This document shows, piece after piece, positions 28,655 to 35,442 of a stretch of DNA of 35,442 bases. The notes under the pieces are model-generated. The model worked only from the letters and a program-made list of their open reading frames with translations, was not told the origin of the DNA and did not search any database. The stretch spans positions 3,973,035 through 4,008,476 of the forward strand of contig BFEA01000040.1 of NCBI GenBank assembly GCA_003427395.1. The letters run 5' to 3'. The translations under genes and the position numbers were made by a program. Position 1 is the stretch's first letter; every line of letters starts with the position of its first letter. This DNA comes from Chara braunii. Lineage: Eukaryota; Streptophyta; Charophyceae; Charales; Characeae.

Positions 28655-28951
28655 TTATCTGTGATTTGCGAAGTCCTTAAGCGAGTTTTGATAGCAGTTT
28701 TGAAACTGCTGAATACAATCTAGGGCAGTCTGACGTTGCTCTGTACTACATGCCACGGCGATGAAAACATCATCAACAGAACGCAACCCTGTTATGTATC
28801 TCTCGTTTGTGCCTAGTGTTTTTAGCCAATGAACATCATCAAAATTACAAATGAAGTTCGTAATAGGGGGGCTTGATCCCTTTCCTAGTAATCCCAAGTG
28901 TTTGTTTAACAATTTTTTCATGTACAAGATAATAGGAGTGTGAGATATCAA
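28655..28951 (-). pseudogene. PLE RT palm, motif C segment
   Basis: The frame has NKHLGLLGKGSSPPI, then VHWLKTLGTNERYITGLRSVDDVFIAVAC. RSVDDVF is the catalytic box (about 28764-28784), equivalent to the R-Y-V/I-D-D-x-F of PLE RTs with S for Y. The CIQQFQNCYQNSL helix that follows is typical for the segment after the catalytic turn. The motif B part upstream, between this frame and the MITE, is disrupted by stops (29000-28952). Confidence 0.82.
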
Positions 28952-29060
28952 AATGCAACAGTTTCGGAAGATTCCTGATTTTTACAGTTTTTCATTCCCA
29001 CGTGCCGTTTGCCTTTCCAAGTTCAATATTTCTTCCTTGTAATTTTGCTGATGTGCGTGT

Positions 29061-29374
29061 CTGTGTAGACCCCCGTATGAATACGGGACGTACGTAGCTA
29101 CATACGAGCTCATATGGTAGTACGGATCGTACGTACGAAAAAAAAGTGAAAAAAAAAATTAAAAAAAAATGAAACAAACATATGTTATGCAAAAAAATAA
29201 ACTGAAACACTTTTGCCTCAGGGTCATATTGAAATTCGTTACCAAATTTGAGATTAAAAAAAACAAAAAGATTCCTTTTTTTTTTTTTTTTTGTACGGGG
29301 CTGTACATATGGTCGTACGGCCATTCATACGGCCGTACGATAACCCCCCGTACGTCGTACGGGGTTCAACACTA
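29061..29374. mobile_element. hAT-type MITE inserted in the PLE RT domain
   Basis: 314 bp flanked by an exact 8-bp TSD GTGCGTGT (29053-29060 and 29375-29382). The termini are inverted: CTGTGTAGACCCCCGTA on the left and, as reverse complement of the right end, TAGTGTTGAACCCCGTA. An 8-bp TSD and TAGTGTTG-like ends are characteristic of hAT transposons. Subterminal regions are filled with short CGTACG palindromes; the centre is A/T-rich. It has no coding capacity, so it would need a transposase from elsewhere. Removing it and one TSD rejoins the PLE frame (NHTH|ISK). Confidence 0.92.
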
Positions 29375-29382
29375 GTGCGTGT

Positions 29383-29578
29383 GATTCAATTTTAGATGTT
29401 CGCAGACAAGCCAGTCCATAGCACTTTTTATATGTGTATGATCAAGACATGTGAACATGTCTTTAACATCAAAAGTTGCACAGAGAATGTCAGCCTGGTT
29501 TTCGAAAGCATTCCCTGCATAAGTTGCATTCCTGTTTATCCTGCTCATTTCGGCAGCGAGTTTGTTGATTCTCATCAT
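29383..29578 (-). pseudogene. PLE RT palm, motif A segment
   Basis: Encodes NKLAAEMSRINRNATYAGNA followed by LCATFDVKDMFTCLDHTHI, which is RT motif A with the first catalytic aspartate (FDVKDMF), and ends in MDWLVCEHLKLNHTH at the MITE boundary. In PLEs motif A has the form FDVxxMYTxI. It continues the fingers frame upstream (same phase as 29893-29654). Confidence 0.85.
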
Positions 29579-29653
29579 GCCGAATCCTTGCTGTAAAATT
29601 CTTACGAGAAAATTTATGCATCTTGAGAAAATTTATGAGGCTTGGATGGACGG

Positions 29654-29893
29654 CTACTGAAAACTGCGGACGATTGGTCGTCCCTTCAGGACATCTTTGT
29701 ATTTTGGCATTACATAAGCATGTCCATACATTCCCTTCCTGTTCCAGTGAGCGAACTTAGTCAGTCCAAGTTCCTTATATTCCATCTGACTGTTGTTAAG
29801 TCTATCCTGCATCGTGGAGTCTATGATCTGATAGTTTGGTGCATTTAAGAACATCTGTTGCATTATGTCCCACAATATTTGAGGGCATTCCAC
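29654..29893 (-). pseudogene. PLE RT fingers segment
   Basis: Encodes LWDIMQQMFLNAPNYQII, KELGLTKFAHWNRKGMYG and YVMPKYKDVLKGRPIVRSF. The PKxK-x-GRPIV segment corresponds to RT motif 2 (K...RPIVS) of PLEs. It is in the same frame as the motif A segment and is separated from it by stops at about 29590-29650. Confidence 0.78.
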
Positions 29894-30075
29894 ATAGGTT
29901 TCCCCCGGATTTCGGTTTCCCCTGGATTTCGGTCCAGCGGTGAGCAGATTAGCGGTTTAAGTTTCATTTTTCACTCGTAGACAGTCTGTACAGTTAAGCC
30001 GAGTTCCATTGTTATGTCCTTCTTTAAACAGTGATCAAGATCAAGATCAGTTGATTCTATGTTATTGGGACAACA
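29894..30075 (-). pseudogene. PLE inter-domain stretch with small duplication
   Basis: Coding signal is lost here. A 17-bp tandem repeat (GGTTTCCCCCGGATTTC at 29897 and GGTTTCCCCTGGATTTC at 29914) interrupts the region. It would have held the start of the RT fingers. Confidence 0.5.
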
Positions 30076-30555
30076 TCATGATCGTGGAAGAGAAGCAATA
30101 GTCATGGAGATAGTTGTTCTCACAACACTCTTACTGTCTTCACCGACGTATACAGGTACATTTTTCACATTACACAGTAGTCTGTCATTGCTGACTTCAG
30201 ACAACCGAAAGAAGACATATTCGTTAACCTTGAAAAATTTGAATTCAGAACAGGGGCAGTGAGGTCTGTCCTTAATCATTCTTCTGTGATTATGGAGAAT
30301 ATCTCCAACTGTTCGCAGTTTACCAAACATGACCCTTGCTCGCCTCTCAATCATTACCTCCAGTGCAGAATGCGTTACCTTATTCAATATTAATTTACTG
30401 TATTTTCTCCTTACCTGTACCAGATTGATGTCAGGTGCAAATGGAAAACGAACTATCAACCGTCTTCGGATATTGATGTGAAACTTCTTGCTTTCTACCT
30501 TGGATAAGCAGTCTATGAGTATTTCTCCACTCTTCTTAGATGTAATATGTCTCAT
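30076..30555 (-). pseudogene. PLE linker between nuclease and RT, with CPC motif
   Basis: A 159-residue basic frame containing LIVRFPFAPDINLVQVRRKY, VMFGKLRTVGDILHNHR and DRPHCPCSEF (C-P-C at about 30255-30263). A conserved cysteine pair between the N-terminal region and the RT is reminiscent of PLE linkers with a CxC motif; I cannot verify the alignment. It is the longest intact piece of the element. Confidence 0.65.
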
Positions 30556-30773
30556 GCAGAATACATCTTAATGATTTTGGTCAAGGAATACCCATATGGG
30601 CCATATAGTTTGGCTCTAGTCCATGGTGCACGCAACAGAGGGATTAGTTTATTCCTAATCCTTATGCTCATAGAGATATTTTCAACACAGCAGGAAACTT
30701 CAAAGACACATGCAGTTTCAAATTCCAATCGGCAGTCTCTTATCAATTTTTTATTTCCGCTAATTATAACCAC
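30552..30773 (-). pseudogene. PLE region following GIY-YIG
   Basis: Encodes a 73-residue stretch with CRLEFETACVFEVSCC and RIRNKLIPLLRAPW, then a PYGYSLTKI end. It lies directly after the nuclease in the element's sense. I do not recognise a domain; it may be the end of the nuclease or the start of the RT linker. Confidence 0.5.
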
Positions 30774-30976
30774 ACTGTCACCAAATCATCTCCTGATTAC
30801 TTTCCAGCATTCAACCCATAGATTACCTTTGAAGCATTCAATGGCAGCCTTTGGTTTGATGAGATTCGAAAGTTGCGTGGCTACCTTTTCTTGTGCGGAG
30901 AACAAAATGGGTTCATCTGAACATACCAAGTTGAGTTCAGACTTGCCCGCCTTATGGTGTTTCTTCTTTTTGTTGC

Positions 30977-31336
30977 TTATTCGCCCTCTTTGCTTCGTTC
31001 CTCTGTGATGTGTGTTAAGGTAGGGATTTCACTTCTGAATAAGCTTCCGTTCACCAGTCCAGACTGGAATACAAGTGTACTTGTGCAGTCCGAATTTAGC
31101 CACCCAGGAGTAAAGTCTCCTATGTTGCTTGTGTCCATGACGCAGTACCGCACTTGGATGCGCTTCCGTCTGTCAATGCCCCTAGTTGTCTTTCCAATGT
31201 GGAAATGTCTACACCAAGGTGAAACCCAGACGTAGACACAAACACGTTCATTTAGAAGTCGATCCAAGTTACTACGCGTTGTACTGATTAGTGCAAATAT
31301 CTTGTGTACCCAGCTAATCTCACGTCTGCTCATCAA
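30977..31336 (-). pseudogene. GIY-YIG-like endonuclease domain of the PLE
   Basis: Encodes LLNERVCVYVWVSPW, CRHFHIGKTTRGIDRRKRI and onward. In GIY-YIG nucleases the first strand ends GIY and the second YIG(K/R)T, followed after 8-10 residues by a catalytic R. Here VYVWV stands for the GIY strand, HIGKT for the YIG strand, and RR/KR about 7-10 residues on supplies the arginine. Strand spacing of about a dozen residues fits. It would nick target DNA for retrotransposition. The downstream catalytic glutamate could not be placed with certainty. Confidence 0.72.
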
Positions 31337-31486
31337 TGTTATCGTCGCCGGTCTAAATGCCCTGTTAGCTGCCTGGCAGTCCTTCTATTTCCCGTCTTAG
31401 CACAATTGGTTAATGATAGTGCAACACCGCCTGGCCAGACTCCATGTTACTGTGTTGGGTAAACTTGAGTAGTGCGATCGTGGTTG

Positions 31487-31699
31487 CTAGTGTGTACTTG
31501 GTTGAACATCTTTCGAACCCGCCTGTTCTTCCGAAAATTCAGCTTCAACCTCTTCGGATGAACTACCCTCCACATCTGATTTCGACTCCTCCGATTCATC
31601 ATCCGATTGTCCTCCGTTCGCTTCTTCACCTGTTTCCATCTTGTCAGGAAGATCCTCTGTGTCCGATATTATCAAACCCGGAATCTTCCTTAATGTCAC
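31487..31699 (-). pseudogene. PLE acidic N-terminal segment
   Basis: Seventy residues rich in D, E and S (DDESEESKSDVEGSSSEEVE), a disordered acidic stretch preceding the nuclease. No named domain. It lies in the same frame as the nuclease but separated by stops (31340-31486). Confidence 0.6.
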
Positions 31700-31700
31700 C

Positions 31701-32251
31701 CTAGCTTGTGGCGTTCCTCTGTATCTTGAGATCGTCCATCTGGAGGGTGCTCAGCATGTCCTCCGAAATTTGCTTTCCCTGCAGAATCCTCCGTCTAGCA
31801 AAGTTTCTTCGTGCGCTTTTTCTAGGATCCTTCCTTGGTTGTGGTTTCTTCGTAACTTTGCTCGGCCCGGCTTCCGCTGGCTTGGGCGTCTCCTTCTTAA
31901 GCGGAGTCTTTCGATTCTCAATCATCTGCCTAGGAGAGATGAAATCCCTCCTCGTTGGTGTTTTCAGGTTGGTTAGGGAGCCTTTGAGTGAGGCAATGTC
32001 ATACTTCATGCTTCTCACATCTTCCAACTACTTCTTGAGCACCTTCATTTCTGATGCCATCTTCACTACCTCGCTATCTTTCCCCTTCCCCCTGCTCGTC
32101 TGCTGTGAACTACCTTCGCCTGGTTTCTTGATAGCTTGCATGGTAACTGCTTCTTGCACAGCGACCTTGACAACCCGTTTGAGTTGTTCAGCAGTAACAA
32201 CATCGGTTCTTCCTTACGAAGTACTGACCTCGTCAGAGAGCTTATCGACAC
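31701..32251 (-). pseudogene. PLE basic N-terminal segment
   Basis: Two frames (32251-32066 and 32027-31701) encode K/R/P-rich sequence, including KKETPKPAEAGPSKVTKKPQ and KDPRKSARRNFARRR. Basic plus adjoining acidic segments suggest a disordered nucleic-acid-binding N-terminus. A stop and frame change separate the two parts near 32030. Confidence 0.55.
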
Positions 32252-32299
32252 GCTTCCTCAGTTTGTCCAAATCCCTTCGAAGCGCATTAAATTCATCGT

Positions 32300-32757
32300 T
32301 TAATTCCAAAGTAAACCAGACCCTATTAACAGGTGCTGGTTTATTATATGGAAATGCATTTCACCGATCCTCTCGTTCATGAGAAGGATTGCGTCATTTT
32401 CATCTGCTTGTTGAGGAGGACAATGATCTAGACCGATGTCGCACCCGCCTCTTATAGTCTGCAGACCGTTCCGTCGATCGTTCCGGTCGTCTGGCAGGTG
32501 ACATTCCCCTCTTTGTCTCATCTCTCTTCCTCCTACGGTCAGGTGATTTTGACCTCGACCTGGTTCAGTATCTCCCCATACTGGAATGTAGGAATACAAC
32601 CCAGTGTTGATAAGTATTTGTCCTTGATCTTCTGCTGCTTCACCTCCGTTGTGAGATTTGAAAAGTGAAACTTGAAAAGTGAAATTGTGTCGAAAAACAC
32701 ACGATGAACAATCGTAACGCCGATTAGAAAAAACTCCTTAATTACAGATGCCTGCAC
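32300..32757 (-). pseudogene. Possible start of the PLE reading frame
   Basis: Two overlapping minus-strand frames (32757-32539 and 32599-32300) carry YLSTLGCIPTFQYGEIL-like and RRNGLQTIRGGCDIG-like sequence. The order and strand fit the N-terminal end of the PLE protein, or a separate small ORF1. I recognise no domain. The start codon is not decidable. Confidence 0.35.
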
Positions 32758-33464
32758 GAAAAAGGGGGGTTATCGAACCCTCAAATAGAAAAAGTACGTC
32801 GAAGAGTACATGAAAAATAGAATAAGATCGAAAACCTGACTCGAAAAAATGTGCGACTGTACATTTACCCAAAAATCTTGACAGAATACCACGTGAAATG
32901 ATCACAACGTAACTCCAGAAAGGATACCGTAAGATAGAAAATAAATGAATAACAGGATATTGCGCAGAGCACGTAAAACCTTTGCGCCTACTGGTAAAAA
33001 TATCCGTAAGCACAGCGCAAGTAGTCGCATGTGCATTCAATCAGAGATCAGAGATGAAGCTCGAGTGTTCATAAAATTATATGTGCACGGATTACTATGT
33101 CGTACCACCGATAACCGTTAGGTACCTAACAGAGATATGAAATGCACGCCGGTGATGAAGATTACCGACAGCAAAGAAAAAAAGATAGATCGTAACTCGC
33201 AACTCCAAAAGCACATAAACGAATCGCCAAAAACTTGCACTTTGTTCGAAATAAAAGTTGTTGCACTCCTCACAATGTTGAACCTAACTCCTGCCGATCA
33301 ATCGCTCCCTCCAACGATGTGCGAAGCTTGTGAATGTGTACTCACAGTACCTGCACACAAAGAGACAACCACAAGTAGCCTTTCCATCGACGGATCGATG
33401 GAAGGTTTGCTCACCAACCAACACGGGTACAATCACCCGTAAGCTCAAGATGGGCTGCGTAAAA
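32758..33464 (-). other. PLE 5' leader
   Basis: AT-rich, no conserved frame. It ends at the junction with the upstream partial copy (33465). Confidence 0.5.
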
Positions 33465-34294
33465 AGACGTTCAAAAATGTTTGCACAAAATGTGAGGCTT
33501 TACTCTCGAGGAGGACATAATGTGAATAAATCAGAAATACCGGCATGCATAACGCACATCAGCATCGCCCTTCTGCCTCGTCCACTCAGGCGACGTCCCT
33601 TTGTGTCTCAACTGATATATATAGTTGCTCCTCAAGCTGCTTCCTACATTCCAAAAAACCCAAGTCCACATCTACTCACCGTCGAACATCCTCCTTCCCA
33701 CGGTCCTACTGCCTCTCAATCGTTACTCCCACGAAAACTTTCCTCGGTCTGCTGATATTCGTTTGTTCGTACCCGTAGTTCCATACCTTGAAAACAGTTG
33801 AAATTGCCCATAATCCTAACTCTCCCGTTTTTCAGCCGACTTATGCTACCGAGACCGACAGTTACGGTCTGTATCGGAGAATCGAAGTAGGGAGTCCCTA
33901 AGTTCGATCCCATTTTTCGATGCGCGTACTCCAGTCTGGTTCATAACCAGTCAGTCCGTGTATCCGTACCAATCTCCAGTGCAGGTTCATCTGGTCAACC
34001 TGTCATCATTGATTGTAGTTACTCCGTAAACCTTTTTCCTGTTGTTGTTGTAGCCGACGTAGTATCTTCCGAGCGGCTTTTTTACCCATTCTTATCCTTC
34101 GAATTGCAATCCCATTGTGCCTGAATATTTCCGTTGGGAATCCCAACTGCCTCGCCTCAATAAAAAACCACTTTATTACATCAACTGTTTCAGATTGACA
34201 TGAGGAATTAGTGAGAATACGGTGTAACGTCCCAAGTATTGTGATTTCTTTAGACTTCAGAGGACCAAAGCTCTTGAAATGCTTAATCGTATGA
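33465..34294 (-). repeat. PLE pseudo-LTR, upstream copy (5'-truncated element)
   Basis: The same 830 bp as 27711-28540: coding end of the RT thumb (34294-34006, same stop) and 3' UTR (34005-33465). It is the 3' end of another copy placed head-to-tail before the full element. Left of 34294 the similarity stops at once and unrelated sequence begins. Confidence 0.93.
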
Positions 34295-34800
34295 CACTGT
34301 GCCATTTCCAACTGTTGATCAGCAGTGCGGCACGCGATTGAATTCTGATCAATCCCTCCCGCTTCGACGTTGGGACTGGATAACTCAAATTGAATGCAAT
34401 AATCCCGCCTCACACGCCCCCCACTCCATCCTCACCCTGCCACAGGATTAGGATTGGATGATCGCTGCAGGATTGGAGGAGGGGAGTCCAATCTCTGGCG
34501 CTGATCCAGCGCCCTCGTGTGAGCGATGGGGAGTCCAATCCTCCAGCGCTGTCCAACCCCATCCTCCCCCTACACTCCCTCCTCCTGCCCGTTCGATTGG
34601 ATCCCCGCTCCCCCCACTCCCACCCCGTACGCATGACATTGTGCGCTGTGGCTATCCAATCCACTGAAACTGTCCAAGCCCATCCTCACCCTACCCTCCC
34701 TCCTCCTACCCACCAGATTGCATCCCCACTACCCCCACTCCCACCCCATCCACATGCGCGCGGGCGATCCAATCCACTGAAGCGAGCCAAAAAAATGTGC
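34295..34800. repeat. C-rich tandem repeats of about 113-121 bp
   Basis: Units begin CCAATCC at 34535, 34656 and 34769, each with CTGTCCAA, a CCCATCCTC-C-CTAC-CTCCCTCCTCCT pyrimidine run and CCCCCACTCCCACCCC. An inverted GGATTGGAGGAGGGGAGTCC segment (34471-34490) precedes them. No gene. Confidence 0.75.
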
Positions 34801-34804
34801 CTTG

Positions 34805-34876
34805 CTCCATTATTCTAATTCGTAATGTATGCCGTAGTGACTCCATTATTCTAATTCGTATTGTATGCCGTAGTGA
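34805..34876 (+). repeat. 36-bp tandem duplication
   Basis: Two adjacent 36-bp units (CTCCATTATTCTAATTCGTA...) at 34805 and 34841 differ at only one base (GTAATG versus GTATTG). Confidence 0.95.
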
Positions 34877-35262
34877 ATATGGTCCCCATACGCACAATTT
34901 TCGGGATCAGTTCCAGCGCATACATCTGGCAGCAATCCAATCACTCCTGCTGCTGCAGCTCTCGTGATGCTGCTCCTTCAACATTGGATGGTGGTGCAGC
35001 ATATGCGATGGTGCTCCTTCAACCATGGGATGATCCCCGCTCTCCCCCCTTCTCCTCCCAACACTCCCCAACCAAAATCCCCCTCCTCCCAACACTCCCC
35101 AACCAAAATCTCCCTCCTCCCTACCCATCATGTTTCTTGCATTCGGTAAAGAGGAGGGGACACTTGCTGTCACCAATGCCGGCGCCAGACAACAGATGTC
35201 AGACTTGCCACAAAACGCGCCTAGCAAGGCGTGCGCTGGCGCGATACAGTGTTACAGTACGG
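34877..35262. other. Non-coding, with 31-bp pyrimidine-rich tandem repeat
   Basis: A CTCCTCCCAACACTCCCCAA repeat starts at 35052 and 35083, with a partial third at 35114 (31-bp period). The rest has no gene signal. Confidence 0.7.
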
Positions 35263-35287
35263 AAAAAAAAAAAAAAAAAAAAAAAAA
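35263..35287 (+). repeat. Poly-A tract, possible retroposon tail
   Basis: 25 A following GTTACAGTACGG. The preceding 50 bp are GC-rich with CGCGCC...GGCGTGCGC words that could pair. A plus-strand retroposon 3' end is likely; the known retroposon box is absent. Confidence 0.5.
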
Positions 35288-35442
35288 CATACAAAAACAA
35301 GCACAGATGGAAGGCATATCCTGCAGACTTGACTGTGCACCAGCACAGAGAGTGTGCAGAACTTGCCTTGCCGCCACATTGGTCATGATGCATCATTCCA
35401 AGGTAAGAAGAAAAAAAAACTAGTTGTTGTCATCACATGCTT

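Larger units (their letters stand above)
27711..33464 (-). mobile_element. Penelope-like element (PLE) with N-terminal GIY-YIG nuclease
   Basis: On the minus strand, 5' to 3' (high to low coordinates), the element has a leader, a basic and then acidic N-terminal region, a GIY-YIG-like endonuclease, a linker with a CPC motif, then RT fingers, palm and thumb, and a 3' UTR. The last 830 bp recur at 33465-34294 directly before the 5' end, the head-to-tail pseudo-LTR structure known from PLEs. Canonical PLEs carry GIY-YIG after the RT; here it is before it, as in the Naiad/Chlamys group described from green algae and animals. The reading frame is broken at several points and by a MITE, so this copy is inactive. 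Confidence 0.85.

Noticed and set aside
1-35442. Host protein-coding gene
   Set aside because: All recognisable protein similarity belongs to mobile elements; no exon series with splice sites could be supported by eye.

Overview
KIND OF DNA. The window reads as a block of nested transposable elements from a large, repeat-rich eukaryotic genome. I find no host gene, rRNA or canonical tRNA gene. The mixture suggests the green lineage: two plant-type LINEs, a Ty3/gypsy chromovirus with a chromodomain, and a Penelope-like element (PLE) with a GIY-YIG nuclease ahead of its reverse transcriptase. A charophyte alga such as Chara is my best guess; this is inference. Every coding region carries stops, frameshifts or deletions, so all are annotated as pseudogenes. 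LAYOUT, LEFT TO RIGHT. 1-4930 (+) is a decayed LINE with endonuclease, connector, reverse transcriptase and a long C-terminal part. About 4931-7240 (+) is a second LINE, interrupted by a 130-bp poly-A-tailed retroposon with target-site duplications (TSDs). 7241-9297 and 16311-17788 (+) are two halves of one chromovirus: protease, RT and RNase H on the left; integrase and chromodomain on the right. Between them lie about 7 kb of non-coding foreign DNA (9298-16310) holding palindromes, three tandem-repeat arrays, a GA microsatellite and a cluster of short perfect hairpins. 17789-25534 holds the chromovirus tail and a set of small poly-A retroposons on both strands; several carry stem-loops just before the tail, and one is a likely tRNA-derived SINE. 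This stretch also has a 40-bp-arm hairpin at 20274-20384. 26878-27183 (+) is a fragment resembling a PLE RT. 27711-34294 (-) is the most interesting unit: a PLE of about 5.75 kb preceded head-to-tail by the last 830 bp of another copy, which creates the pseudo-LTR arrangement typical of PLEs. A 314-bp hAT-type MITE with an 8-bp TSD splits its RT domain. 34295-35442 is C-rich tandem repeats and a last poly-A tract. HOW THE PARTS RELATE. There is no pathway here. What the window records is an order of insertion: retroposon into LINE 2; an unknown 7-kb block into the chromovirus; MITE into the PLE. The strongest observations are the domain order and tandem structure of the PLE, the clean TSDs of three small insertions, and recurring stem-loops at the 3' ends of poly-A retroposons.
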